Below are positions 18,682 to 28,040 of a DNA stretch of 64,000 nt, piece after piece; positions within the stretch are counted from its first letter, which is position 1, and the number at the start of each line of letters is the position of its first letter. The notes under the pieces were generated by a model. It searched no databases. It had not been told where the DNA came from and saw nothing but the letters and a program-made list of their open reading frames with translations. The DNA is taken from the NCBI GenBank assembly GCA_019637075.1, contig JAHBWI010000003.1, forward strand, positions 596,350-660,349, read 5' to 3'. This DNA comes from Nitrospiraceae bacterium (GTDB lineage Bacteria > Nitrospirota > Nitrospiria > Nitrospirales > Nitrospiraceae). Made by a program: the position numbers and the translations under genes.

Positions 18682-19657
18682 AGCCGAGCCGCTCCAGCGT
18701 GCTCTTGGGCACGTCGAATGAAAAGCGGAGCTGGACTGCCAGGTACTTCTGGACCAACCCCGACTGATCGAGTGGACGATCCTCCTCCCGGTAGAACGCC
18801 AGTTCCATTTCCTTCCAACGTACCGCGATCCCCACGATCCAATCCAACTCCGATGGGTTGACCGCACTGCTCGCATCGCGATCCGTGAAGAAATTCATAT
18901 CCCCGTACAGCACGACTTTGTTTTTGTATAGGTCGAGGTCGGCGTGGGCGACATACCGGAAAAGGGCGCGTCCGGTGTTATTGGGGCGGGCGAAATAACT
19001 GCTGTTATGGAACAGCCAGCCGGCGCCTGCATAGGCGGTGAGGTTTTGGTTGGGGAAGGTCTTCCGCCACCAGGAGGAGTCCTGCACAGCCTGGAAGCGC
19101 GCAGTGACCAGCGCGTCCGCATAGGACTGGATGATTCCGCTTCGATCAAGCGGGGCGTCCCGTTCGTATTGAAGGCGCCATGAGAAACGATCGATGATGC
19201 CGGTAAAGGCGTAGGTGCCGTCCCACTCCGACAGCCTGATCCAGCCGTTGGTCCGGTCCGAGAAAAAATTCTGATCGGTATAAAACGTGAGATATTGTTT
19301 GTAGAGATCGGTCTCGAGATGCAGCATGTGGCGCATGCCGACGAGGCCGGAATTGTCTGGTCTGGCGGCGAAGGTGGGGTTTCTGACGAATGCGGCGGTC
19401 AGCAGATATCCACCGAATAAACTCTCTTCTTCTTCCCGCTCCTCATGGTCGGTTTCTTCCATCGAAGGAAGTGGGCGACCGTATTTTTCCAAGCCGAAGG
19501 CAGAGCCGGGGATCAACGGAAGGGCGGTTAGGACGGCAAAGCTCAGTGTGAGGATCCAGGCTTGCAGTGGCGTGCTCACACCGATGTGTTGAGCCGGCTC
19601 AACAGGGCCTGACGAGCCGCCACTGCACCCCGGCTTACGGCAGTCGATTGTCGCCAT
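18671..19657 (-). CDS. Exported, probably outer-membrane-associated protein
   Basis: Predicted 328 residues from ATG 19657; a GTG at 19579 would give a more typical signal peptide (VSTPLQAWILTLSFAVLTAL). The mature part has alternating aromatic and polar segments (LHLETDLYKQYLTFYTDQNFF, VVLYGDMNFFTD), and a pattern of about 130 residues appears twice (LYKQYLTFYTDQNFFSD and LYKNKVVLYGDMNFFTD; APLDRSGIIQSY and RPLDQSGLVQKY). This suggests a duplicated beta-barrel module. Function unknown. It is convergent with pafA. Confidence 0.65.
   Translation of the reverse strand: MATIDCRKPGCSGGSSGPVEPAQHIGVSTPLQAWILTLSFAVLTALPLIPGSAFGLEKYGRPLPSMEETDHEEREEEESLFGGYLLTAAFVRNPTFAARPDNSGLVGMRHMLHLETDLYKQYLTFYTDQNFFSDRTNGWIRLSEWDGTYAFTGIIDRFSWRLQYERDAPLDRSGIIQSYADALVTARFQAVQDSSWWRKTFPNQNLTAYAGAGWLFHNSSYFARPNNTGRALFRYVAHADLDLYKNKVVLYGDMNFFTDRDASSAVNPSELDWIVGIAVRWKEMELAFYREEDRPLDQSGLVQKYLAVQLRFSFDVPKSTLERLGFRH
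19587..19604. promoter_or_regulatory. Perfect 18-bp palindrome near the start of the exported protein gene
   Basis: TGTTGAGCC at 19587-19595 is followed directly by GGCTCAACA. It lies 8 bp upstream of the alternative GTG start at 19579 and inside the coding region if ATG 19657 is used. It may be an operator, which would favour the shorter start. Confidence 0.35.
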
Positions 19658-19683
19658 GACGGGCCGCGTTCCTCGCCTTCCTG

Positions 19684-20100
19684 CTACTGGCAATTGGCAA
19701 ATATTTCTTCGCAATCGTTGGATGCGTCGACGGAGTTGGGGACGAATCGGTAGCGCACCGCCTCAATGCGATCGTCCCGTAACACGACTGTGGCCCAGCA
19801 ACCGTGATGGATCCCGGCATGGCTGCCTTTCGACCCCACCACCGATTCCTCGAGCATCGGCGCTTCCCGATAGTACCGGAGCAGCGTGATCTCACCTTCG
19901 GTCGACTGACGCGTCGGAGTACCGGCACAGGACAGCAGCTGGGCTGTGGTCTTGCCCGGCATGGCAGATTGAATCGGATAGCCCTCCGTCACCGGAGGGG
20001 CACTGGCGCAACCGCCGAGCTCCGTCAACAGCAGGAAAAGGATCCCGAACCGGAGGAGCTTGGCGCCAGCTGTCGCTGGTGTCTGTGAACGCGAGGCCAT
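19684..20100 (-). CDS. Small lipoprotein
   Basis: Predicted 138 residues from ATG 20100. The N-terminus has a hydrophobic stretch and the lipobox LGGC, with the lipidated Cys near residue 29. The mature part (MPGKTTAQLLSCAGTPTRQ) resembles the SmpA/OmlA-like fold of small outer-membrane lipoproteins, but the match is weak. It probably shares a transcript with the exported protein gene 26 bp downstream. Confidence 0.65.
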   Translation of the reverse strand: MASRSQTPATAGAKLLRFGILFLLLTELGGCASAPPVTEGYPIQSAMPGKTTAQLLSCAGTPTRQSTEGEITLLRYYREAPMLEESVVGSKGSHAGIHHGCWATVVLRDDRIEAVRYRFVPNSVDASNDCEEIFANCQ

Positions 20101-20644
20101 CTTGCTGAGCTGGATAGCACAGGGCTGCAGGGAAAGACAATCCTGCGTGTAGAGTGACTCGGCGTGAGGCGTGTCGGTTTCGGAGTTGCACACTGCCTGG
20201 ATCTCCCTAGAGCCGTCCGGCCTGGGACGATCGGGGCCGTGATGATCTAGGTGTTTTCCTGTGGGAGAAGGTTGTATTTGAGTCAATAGAGCCGTTCGTT
20301 CATTGACAATCGAATTCCATTCGATTAAGTAAGGACATCGTATCCGAGACGATTCGTCATCCCTGCGTGGGCCAGTTCCATGGTCACCACAACTTTCATG
20401 CAGCCCATCGCGCGACGTAGTCGGCCGTGATGTGCGTCTCTCGCGCTAACATTCATTGCGGACTCATCAGTGCGGGCCTGTAATGTGATCCTCCCCGCGG
20501 GGAAGATCATTCTTGTAGCGGGTCATCTTTTTTTTACAGATCGCAATCATGTTCAACCTGCCGGCGTAGACCACGACGCTCGTCAGTGGTTGTATTCCCG
20601 CCACCGCTCGTGAGGCTGCCGGTTCTCACCGAAGGAGGGGCGCC
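20101..20644. other. Divergent regulatory region
   Basis: No gene is recognised. It holds the promoter with an embedded inverted repeat at 20303-20331 and an imperfect hairpin at 20486-20509 (TGATCCTCCCC...GGGGAAGATCA) without a T run. The gene at 20645 would therefore have a leader of about 300 bases. Confidence 0.4.
20303..20331 (+). promoter_or_regulatory. Promoter with an inverted repeat filling the spacer
   Basis: TTGACA (20303-20308), a 17-bp spacer and TAAGTA (20326-20331). The spacer almost exactly contains the inverted repeat AATCGAAT-tcc-ATTCGATT (20308-20326, perfect 8-bp arms). A repressor bound there would block the promoter. The -10 match is poor, so the call is tentative. Confidence 0.35.
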
Positions 20645-21931
20645 ATGCCCAAAAAGGGAAATGCGGTCTATCCAAAAGGGAAGCTCGGAGAGGTTCAGGC
20701 CGACGAAGGCAGTGAAGCGGCTAGGCCGAATCCGGTCCTGATCGGGATTCCTGTCGTCGTGCGGGTTCAAGGTGGCGCGCCTGAGTTTGAGGGTGTGACC
20801 ATCTCGGTCAGCCCGGAGCGGATCCGGTTTGCCACGAACTGTCTCATGCGATCGGGCGCGCCCCTGTCGCTTCAGTTTCGTGTCGGGACCGGCGTGTGTT
20901 ACCTCAACGTGTCGGGGCAGGTGATTTCCTGCATCCCGGCCGGACCGGATCATTCACACAAGTTCGTTGTCGAGATTCAGCTGGCGGCGGTGCGCGAGTT
21001 CGAGCGGCGGATGTTGCAGTCAGCCCTGGAGGAAGTGCTTCAAGATGCGCTGATGAAGAAGGACGCCTTGCTGACGATCCACGGGACGCACGACAGTCTG
21101 GCGGAGGAGGCCACTCGACTACTGGAACAGACGACCGTGACGCATGCCCCCGCGCGGCGCGAACCATCGCCGAAGATGCGGGCCACGGAAGGCGGGGCCG
21201 ACCCAGTGTGGGTGATGGAGATGAAGCGGGAGCTCAAGCCTTACTGGGAGGCCGTCCTCGAGACCCGCTTGGTCCAAGAAGCCTCCACGGCGACGCTCTC
21301 GCTGCCGCAAATGAAGGGTTGGCTGCTTCAGCTTTATCCTTTCATCGAGACTTTCCCCAAATGGATTGCGCTGACGATTGCCCGGGCGTCGGATCACAAG
21401 ACGCGCACGTTCATGATCGACAACATCCGTATTGAAAAGCGGCATGCCGCGCAGTGGGTCCATATGGCGCAGGGGTTCGGGATTCCTGAAGCGGAGATTT
21501 TTGCGGTCGAGCCGCTGTTGGAAGTCGAAGCCTTGACGCATTGGCTCTGGTCGATCAATACGCAAGGATCATTGGCGGAAGCGGTGGCGGCAACCAATTA
21601 TGCGATCGAGGGAGTGACACAAGGAATTGCGAAATTGACCGTGAAGGGATTTCCTCGGTATGGAGAGATGCCGGGCATCAGCCTGGACAAACGGGCCTAC
21701 GCATGGATGGAGAATCATGCGCGTTACGACGAGGTGCATCCGCTCCAAGCGCTGGAAGTGATGAAGTTGTACACCACCCGGGACTTGGAAGAGCGCGTGA
21801 TCTTTGCGGCGCGCAGGAGCCTCGAGTATCTCTGCCTGGCGTTGGACGTCTGTTACGACCATTTTGCCCAGGGAGAGCCGCTGCCGGGAAGAAGGGCCGG
21901 CCGCTCGCAGGCTCGCGCAAGGGTGGGGTGA
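20645..21931 (+). CDS. PilZ-like and haem-oxygenase-like diiron-type fusion protein
   Basis: 428 residues; ATG 20645 follows a good GAAGGAGG site. Residues about 25-130 form a PilZ-like beta domain, but the RxxxR and D/NxSxxG residues that bind cyclic di-GMP are not evident. Residues about 190-410 read as a TenA/haem-oxygenase-like helical domain with spaced Glu and His residues (RIEKRHAAQW, NYAIEGVTQG, ENHARYDEVHPLQALE) that fit the metal ligands of haem-oxygenase-like diiron oxidases such as CADD and UndA. It may be a diiron oxidase under an added regulatory domain. Substrate unknown; neither half can be fully confirmed by eye. Confidence 0.65.
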   Translation: MPKKGNAVYPKGKLGEVQADEGSEAARPNPVLIGIPVVVRVQGGAPEFEGVTISVSPERIRFATNCLMRSGAPLSLQFRVGTGVCYLNVSGQVISCIPAGPDHSHKFVVEIQLAAVREFERRMLQSALEEVLQDALMKKDALLTIHGTHDSLAEEATRLLEQTTVTHAPARREPSPKMRATEGGADPVWVMEMKRELKPYWEAVLETRLVQEASTATLSLPQMKGWLLQLYPFIETFPKWIALTIARASDHKTRTFMIDNIRIEKRHAAQWVHMAQGFGIPEAEIFAVEPLLEVEALTHWLWSINTQGSLAEAVAATNYAIEGVTQGIAKLTVKGFPRYGEMPGISLDKRAYAWMENHARYDEVHPLQALEVMKLYTTRDLEERVIFAARRSLEYLCLALDVCYDHFAQGEPLPGRRAGRSQARARVG

Positions 21932-22028
21932 GGCTGCGCCGGCCTTGCCTTCGGGGCGGCGCGATCTGTGGCTCCCTTTGAGTTCCTCGCGCGAAAGCCG
22001 TACAATCATCTCAGTATGCTCATGGCTT

Positions 22029-22044
22029 GTTCCCTAGTGGGAAC
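22029..22044. repeat. Short inverted repeat
   Basis: GTTCCC-TAGT-GGGAAC in the 278-bp gap before the sensor kinase. It has no T run, so it is not a terminator; possible operator. Confidence 0.3.
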
Positions 22045-22209
22045 TGAGAGGATACGTCCGAGCTCACTGTTTCGCTCGTCCTCGAGTGCAACAGGCCCTG
22101 TTGTCCGTTCCCGGCGGACCTGGAGCCGAGTCCAACGGTTCCAGCGTCTGCGTGCTCCTGCCGCTGTTGAGTTCTCGCCTACCCCCTCCCGTGATGTGAG
22201 GCTCAATTC

Positions 22210-25200
22210 ATGAACGCTTTCGCTCTGTCAGGATTGTTGACGGGCCTGACATCCCTTGCCTTCGGATACTTCGTGTATTTGAAGGGGCGGGAGCGTGCGG
22301 TCAACCGTCTCTGGTTTTACTTCACGCTGTCGGTGGCGGTGTGGGGATGGGGCAGCATGTGGATCGGCCTTGCCCGCACGCCGTCTGATGCGTTGCTGGC
22401 CTGGAGGTTGGCGTTTGCCTGCGGCGTGGTGTGGATTCCCGTCCTCTTCGCGCATTTCGTCCATGCGTTTTGTGAATTGCCGCGGACGAGGTTTTTCACG
22501 GCTACTTACATTCATGGGGTGCTGTTCGTCCCCCTGGCGTTCACCGATTTCTTTTTTAACGACGTCCGACCGGTGTTCTCCTTTTACTACGCCACGCCGG
22601 GCTTCGTATTTCCGTATTTCGTGTTGTGGTGGCTTGCCACGGTCGCCTACAGCCATCTCTTGTTGATTGCGACCGGAAGCCACCGGACCGGACAGAAGCG
22701 GACCCAGGTCTCGTATTTCCTGCTCGCTACCTCCATCGGGTATATCTTCGGCGCGCTCGACTACCTTCCAATCTTTTCGATCGACCTCTATCCCTATGGA
22801 AACTTCGCGATCGTCCTGTATCCGGTCATCATGACCTACGCGATCGTGCGTTACCGGTTGATGGACATCAGCGTCGTCCTCAACAAGGGGCTGGCCTATG
22901 CGATCGTGCTGGGCATCATCGTGGTGGCGACCTCGATCGGAGCCGTATTGAGTAACCGCGCGACGGGGCATTCGACGCCGCCCCTGCTGGCCGGCACCCT
23001 GTTCTTGATCTGCGGTCTCTGGGTCTTCAGCAACAACCCCCGCGCGTTACCCAACGTGACCTTCAGCGCGCTGTGCGGGGCGTCCTGTCTATGGCTATTC
23101 GGCTGTTTCATGCTCTTCTCGGCTTCGCACGAGGATGAGGCTCAGTTCTGGACAAGGGTGATCTATACGGGTGTCGTGTTCGTACCCGCTTTGGCCTATC
23201 ACTTTGCCCAAAGTCTCGTGGGGATGGCCAGGCAGGACCGTCTGGTGCGTTGGCACTATGCAATCGGATTACTGTTTTTCATGTTGACGATGACCGATCT
23301 GCTGCTGGACGGCCACTATGTGTACTATTGGGGTCGTTACCCCAAGGCCGGGATGTTGCACCCGGTGTTTGCGGCCTATCTCCTGGGTACCGGCGCGTTG
23401 ACGCTGTACCGGCTCTACGAAGGCTATCGGCTGTACGCGGGGACGACGCCGCTTCTGGCCTCGCAACTGAAATATACCTTGGCCGCCCTATCGCTTGGGT
23501 TCACCGCCTCCATCGATCTGCTGCAAAATTACGGGCTGGGCATCTATCCCCTCGGCTATCTCATGGCAGGCCTATCCGTCACGGTCGTGGCCTACACGAT
23601 CGCCAGGTACGAACTTATGGACGTCTCTTTCGTCCCTAACCGGCCGAAGGTGATGTTGTCGATCAAGCTGCTCGGGCTCATTCCCGCGTATCTGGTGATC
23701 TTGCTGACGATCAAGATGTTTACGGGGACGTTGTACTATCTCTTGGCGGGCGTGCTGTTCGCCCTATTTGTGATCGTCGCCGGCGGGTTGGCGAATTTGC
23801 AGAAGGGGGTCGAACGTGCCATTGGGCAGACCCTGTTTCGGGAACGCTATGACGCCTACGATACGCTGGTGCAGTTCTCCAAATCACTGGTCTCGATCCT
23901 CGAACTCAAATCGCTGACGAAAGAAATCGTGCAGACGCTGGCTCGCGTCATGAACATCAGGACTGCTTCGGTCTATGTGCTCGATAAGGAACAGGGGATC
24001 TATGCCTTGGCGGCTTCCTACGGATTCAATTCGAGGGATCGGTTGGTGTCCTCCATCAAGATGGACGGCGAACTTCCCAAGGCGCTGATCCGGACTGATA
24101 CGGCTCTCGTACGGGAGGAGATTGAATACGAAAAGGTCGACGAGGAGTATCTTCGCCTATTGGATCGGTTGCAGAGTCTGGAATCGGAAGTCTGCATTCC
24201 GCTCGTCAGCAAGGAGCGGCTGGTCGGATTTTGCAACCTGGGCCGCCGAACAAATCAAGGTATGTATTCCTCCGAAGAGTTGAGTTTGCTGAAGACGTTG
24301 GCTCAGCATGCGGCAATTGCGATCGACAATGCCTTGCTGTACGAAGACCTCAGGCGGTCGCAGCTTCTGATGCGCCGCACAGACCGGCTCCGGTCCTTGG
24401 AAACCATGGCCGGCGGGTTTGCGCATGAGATCAGGAATCCGCTGACGTCCATCAAGACGTTCGTGCAGCTGGCGCCTGATCGCCGGGACGATGTCGAATT
24501 CATGGAGCAGTTCAGTCAGGTGGTGTGCGAAGACGTAGAACGCATCGAGCGCTTGGTGCATGAAATCCTCGACTATGCCCGGTACATGACGCCCAAACTC
24601 ACCCAGGAGAATCTCAACGATGTCGTGGCCTCCTGCCTGTACTTCATCGAGGTCAAGGCCAGTAGCAAGGCGATCACGATTCAGAAGGATCTCGCGCCGG
24701 ATCTGTCGTATGTTCGGTTGGACCGCCAGCAGATCAAGCAGGTGCTGCTCAACCTCTTTATCAATGCGATGGAAGCCATGGGGGACCAGGGCGGGAGGCT
24801 GACGGTCAAGACCAGGAAATTGATGAAACAGGTGAACGAGCCGTGGGTCCAAATTGAGGTGGAGGACAGTGGGCCGGGTATCTCACCTCGTGACCTCGAA
24901 CATATTTTCGATCCCTTTTATACGACCAAGCATGAAAGCGGCGAGCGGGAGGGGACCGGCCTTGGTTTGACCATCGCGCACCAAATCATCCAAGAACATG
25001 GCGGGTACATCGAGGTGTCGAGCGAAATCGGTCATGGCACTACGTTCATGGTCAACTTGCCGGCCAACCCACCTGTGAACGACTGGCAAGCTCGTCAGCC
25101 TGGGTTCGAGGCAGAACAAAAAATGCCGGTGTCCGGGATTTTGGCGGGGCCGTCCCTGGCGCCGGATCTAGATTTCGGAAAAGCAGACCCCATCAGCAAG

Positions 25201-25215
25201 CCGGTCACGCCCTAA
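22210..25215 (+). CDS. Membrane sensor histidine kinase with two 7TM modules and GAF
   Basis: 1001 residues. The first 490 residues hold about 15 hydrophobic helices that fall into two similar blocks, each ending in an Ile/Val-Ala-Arg-Tyr-x-Leu-Met-Asp sequence (TYAIVRYRLMDISVV near 220 and TIARYELMDVSFV near 475). This points to a tandem duplication of the histidine-kinase N-terminal 7TM region. A GAF domain follows (about 555-710), then HisKA with the phospho-acceptor His in GGFAHEIRNPLTS (about 735) and an HATPase_c domain (VLLNLFINAMEA; DSGPGI; GTGLGLTIAHQII). No response regulator is adjacent. The ligand is unknown. Confidence 0.88.
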   Translation: MNAFALSGLLTGLTSLAFGYFVYLKGRERAVNRLWFYFTLSVAVWGWGSMWIGLARTPSDALLAWRLAFACGVVWIPVLFAHFVHAFCELPRTRFFTATYIHGVLFVPLAFTDFFFNDVRPVFSFYYATPGFVFPYFVLWWLATVAYSHLLLIATGSHRTGQKRTQVSYFLLATSIGYIFGALDYLPIFSIDLYPYGNFAIVLYPVIMTYAIVRYRLMDISVVLNKGLAYAIVLGIIVVATSIGAVLSNRATGHSTPPLLAGTLFLICGLWVFSNNPRALPNVTFSALCGASCLWLFGCFMLFSASHEDEAQFWTRVIYTGVVFVPALAYHFAQSLVGMARQDRLVRWHYAIGLLFFMLTMTDLLLDGHYVYYWGRYPKAGMLHPVFAAYLLGTGALTLYRLYEGYRLYAGTTPLLASQLKYTLAALSLGFTASIDLLQNYGLGIYPLGYLMAGLSVTVVAYTIARYELMDVSFVPNRPKVMLSIKLLGLIPAYLVILLTIKMFTGTLYYLLAGVLFALFVIVAGGLANLQKGVERAIGQTLFRERYDAYDTLVQFSKSLVSILELKSLTKEIVQTLARVMNIRTASVYVLDKEQGIYALAASYGFNSRDRLVSSIKMDGELPKALIRTDTALVREEIEYEKVDEEYLRLLDRLQSLESEVCIPLVSKERLVGFCNLGRRTNQGMYSSEELSLLKTLAQHAAIAIDNALLYEDLRRSQLLMRRTDRLRSLETMAGGFAHEIRNPLTSIKTFVQLAPDRRDDVEFMEQFSQVVCEDVERIERLVHEILDYARYMTPKLTQENLNDVVASCLYFIEVKASSKAITIQKDLAPDLSYVRLDRQQIKQVLLNLFINAMEAMGDQGGRLTVKTRKLMKQVNEPWVQIEVEDSGPGISPRDLEHIFDPFYTTKHESGEREGTGLGLTIAHQIIQEHGGYIEVSSEIGHGTTFMVNLPANPPVNDWQARQPGFEAEQKMPVSGILAGPSLAPDLDFGKADPISKPVTP

Positions 25216-25269
25216 CCCTCCTCAGTCCGACCGGATCGAAATTTTCCAAGACCGCCCTCTCGACTTCGG

Positions 25270-26268
25270 CTACAACCGACGCGTGTCGGCGGAGATAAGT
25301 TCAATGATCCGGTTCTCTGCCCAGAAGCGATCTTCTCCAGGCCGGCTCCGTTGAAAAAACCCACAGTGTCCGCCAAACCTTGTCGCGCTCACGGTGATCA
25401 ACGGATTGCCCGTGATCGCAGGAACCGAGAACATCGAAAAGGGGATGAAGGGGTCATCTTGAGCCGTCAGGATCACGGTCGGTACTAGGACGTCTGACAG
25501 GACATGCCTGGCCCCCGATCGATCGTAGTAGTCCGTGACGTCACGATAGCCGCCGTCCGGCGCGGTGTAGACATCATCAAACGTCCGGATCGTGTCGATC
25601 TCCTCCATCGAGTCAAGATTCCATTTTCCCGAATCCATGGCGGCTTTCCGACGGACGCGTGCCTTCAAGCGGTTGAGAAAATAATCATGGTATAGCCGAT
25701 TCTGCGGTTCCTCCAGGGCTGCGACACATTGGGTTGGATCGATATTGGGGCAAACGGCAATCACGCCCAAGAGAGCCCGAAGAGATGCCCGTGCTTCTCC
25801 GGCCATCTTTAACGCGAGATTTCCACCCATCGAATAGCCGACGAACCATAAGCGGTTCAGTCTGTCTTCCTCGGTTAAGATTTCAATCACTCGTCGAAAA
25901 TCTTGGCTCAGCCCGCTGTTGTAGAGTCCTGGTGTCAGGGCCTCGGATCCTCCGCAGGTGCGTTGGTTGAGCCGGATGACGTTTACTCCTGCCCGCCACC
26001 CCTTGGCCGCGAGTGCCGTCATATAGTGAGACTCGCTGGAACCTTCGAGGCCATGGAGGAGCAGTATCGTCGGAACCCGAAGATGGTCGGCCTGCCAATG
26101 GCAATAGCCCAGAATTCCGGTCTCGGGGGTGACCTGAAAGACCCGTCGTTCCGTCGGCACCGAGGCGAGCACGTTTCCCCTCGGCCAAAACTTGGGGAGT
26201 ATCGTCATTGCGTGCCGGTTTCTGAGGGCAGGGGCGGGAATGAAGCCGGAGGGGTCGATCATCGGCAC
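25270..26268 (-). CDS. YheT-family alpha/beta hydrolase
   Basis: 332 residues. It has the alpha/beta-hydrolase landmarks LLLHGLEGSSES (oxyanion region), the nucleophile elbow VGYSMGGNLAL and the catalytic His in RFGGHCGFF; an Asp in LTAQDDPFIP completes the triad. The layout matches the YheT/UPF0017 hydrolases, whose substrates are probably lipid or ester compounds but are not settled. It is divergent from the class II aldolase gene. Confidence 0.87.
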   Translation of the reverse strand: MPMIDPSGFIPAPALRNRHAMTILPKFWPRGNVLASVPTERRVFQVTPETGILGYCHWQADHLRVPTILLLHGLEGSSESHYMTALAAKGWRAGVNVIRLNQRTCGGSEALTPGLYNSGLSQDFRRVIEILTEEDRLNRLWFVGYSMGGNLALKMAGEARASLRALLGVIAVCPNIDPTQCVAALEEPQNRLYHDYFLNRLKARVRRKAAMDSGKWNLDSMEEIDTIRTFDDVYTAPDGGYRDVTDYYDRSGARHVLSDVLVPTVILTAQDDPFIPFSMFSVPAITGNPLITVSATRFGGHCGFFQRSRPGEDRFWAENRIIELISADTRRL

Positions 26269-26377
26269 ACTATATACAATCTCCCTGTTTGAGGACAGCA
26301 GCCTGCCACTGAATCATGCTTAAGCGTCGGCCCGAAAGAGCCGATACATAGCGGGGGCTTATACAAAGGGAGGCAGC

Positions 26378-27025
26378 ATGTTGACGGCGATTGGGGATGT
26401 GATGCGGCGGTGCTACGAGCGCAGATGGATCACGACCAGGGACGGTAATATCAGCATGCGAAAGCGTGGTGGAAAGTATCTCTATATCACGCCGTCCGGA
26501 TGGAGGAAGACTATTGTGCATCCCGAGCATATCGTAAAACTGGAAATCATCCAGGATGCGGCGACCGGAGCCTCGATGCCAAAAGTGGGAGATCAACAGA
26601 AGCCTTCGGGGGAGTTGTGGATGCATTGGAATCTGCAACAACGTACACCGAAGACTCGTACCGTGGTTCACGTCCATGCAACCCATGTCGTTGCAGCGAT
26701 TTACGCGGGGCTGGACTTACAACGCATCAGTCAGGAATTTCCTGAAATCTCTCGCTATACACGTGTCGGACCGACGGTGCCGTTTCTGCCGGCCCTGTCT
26801 CGTGAACTTGCGGATGTCACGACAGAGTGTTTGGGCTTACGTCACGATGGAACCTTGGCGTTCGACATCGTGGGGCAAACGAACCATGGCGTCTGCGCGG
26901 TCGCACAGGATCCCTGGGCAGCCTACGAACACATCGAGCGACTCGACCATATCTGCGAGATCGTCCTAAAAAGCGGGATCGTCAAGAGGCGAAACGGAAA
27001 CCAGGGGGAAGTGCAAGCGGCTTGA
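26378..27025 (+). CDS. Class II aldolase/adducin family protein
   Basis: 215 residues, typical length. It has the family phosphate-binding segment TTRDGNIS, the zinc ligands in VVHVHATHVVAA (His-x-His) and a later His in GQTNHGVCAV. Such enzymes cleave or epimerise phosphorylated sugars (fuculose- or ribulose-phosphate) or dehydrate methylthioribulose phosphate; the substrate is not clear. It is the last gene before the integrated element and lies 43 bp from its left boundary. Confidence 0.85.
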   Translation: MLTAIGDVMRRCYERRWITTRDGNISMRKRGGKYLYITPSGWRKTIVHPEHIVKLEIIQDAATGASMPKVGDQQKPSGELWMHWNLQQRTPKTRTVVHVHATHVVAAIYAGLDLQRISQEFPEISRYTRVGPTVPFLPALSRELADVTTECLGLRHDGTLAFDIVGQTNHGVCAVAQDPWAAYEHIERLDHICEIVLKSGIVKRRNGNQGEVQAA

Positions 27026-27068
27026 AGGCTGCTGCAGCATGATCTTCTGACGGGCAGGAGGGATCTGA

Positions 27069-27080
27069 TTGGCTCCCCGG
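27069..27080. repeat. Putative distal attachment half-site (copy of the tRNA-Asn 3' end)
   Basis: TTGGCTCCCCGG, identical to 35355-35366 and in the same orientation. It sits 43 bp after the last flanking gene, just where the composition changes. Confidence 0.55.
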
Positions 27081-27201
27081 TCTGTACCCCAGTCGGACCA
27101 TTAAGTTTGCTTTACCACGCAGTGCATAAGCTCCTTCACAGCCACATTTGCCCTACCTTGGTATATGAACATGCAAGTTGACGACCTAACCCCAAACAAC
27201 G

Positions 27202-27840
27202 CTAACCCGATTGCTTAGGTTCTAGTGCAAGAAGTTCACTAATTGACTCCGGAATTCTGTCAAACCCCTGGTGTCTTTTGTTCCCCGGGAAATATGTGCC
27301 AGCAATTGGAATCATAGAACTCTCCGTCTTTACCCACCAAACACGTCGACAAATCTCTTCAATCCTTGATGGGATGTTCAATTCGAAAGTTTTAGAAACC
27401 GCCTTCATCGCTAATAATCCCAGCGCTAGGATTCGTTTAGGCTGTGCGATTTGTATCTCAGATCTGAGATGCTGTGCACAGTTGCCAATAGCCATCCCGT
27501 GGGGAGCGTGATCCTTATTCCCCTTGTGCGACGGACATTTGGCAGCGGGGACAAGAAAGTACTCGGCGGAGTGGAAGTCTCTCACTGAAGTAAACTTTCT
27601 GCCAGTGACGCAAAGCAAAGCCTCGAAGAGACCTTGACGCATTTTGTCAGCCGTACTTTCATCCCAGAAATAATCGCCACCCCAAGGCGGAGCCACGCTA
27701 ACAAACAAGATTTGAGTTGGATTAGGGGGCGAATACAGGGGATGTCGCTTGGCTCCCAACGGCACATGAAGGTAGGGCACCGGGCCTTGTTCGCACCGAC
27801 GGCAATCATCGATTTGGTTTTGGACCTCTACCCAGCTCAT
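27202..27840 (-). CDS. Uracil-DNA-glycosylase-like iron-sulfur protein
   Basis: 212 residues. It resembles family 4/5 uracil-DNA glycosylases: CRRCE near the N-terminus, FVSVAPPWGGDYF in the place of motif A, AKCPSHKG and GNCAQHLRSEI giving two more Cys (four in total, enough for a 4Fe-4S cluster), and QPKRILALGLLAMKAV. The usual HPS motif B is replaced by TYFPGNKRHQG, so base excision activity is doubtful. It lies in the AT-rich part of the element and may act on DNA in defence or maintenance. Confidence 0.6.
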   Translation of the reverse strand: MSWVEVQNQIDDCRRCEQGPVPYLHVPLGAKRHPLYSPPNPTQILFVSVAPPWGGDYFWDESTADKMRQGLFEALLCVTGRKFTSVRDFHSAEYFLVPAAKCPSHKGNKDHAPHGMAIGNCAQHLRSEIQIAQPKRILALGLLAMKAVSKTFELNIPSRIEEICRRVWWVKTESSMIPIAGTYFPGNKRHQGFDRIPESISELLALEPKQSG

Positions 27841-28040
27841 TTCACTTGAATCTACGGCTCGCTCTGGATAGCAGATAAGTTTCCCTTAAGGTTTGCTCAG
27901 GCGGACTTGCCCAAAGATTTGCACGAAACGCGAACTTTGGCTCTAGTAGGGCAATGGGGGCTGAGATGCAGCTGTGCACAGGACGAGCAGGATTCCCACT
28001 CCCTTTGCTTAAATAGGTAACCTTTGTCCAGTTTCCAGTT

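Noticed and set aside
20486..20509. Hairpin as a terminator
   Set aside because: The 11-bp arms have a mismatch and no T run follows directly.
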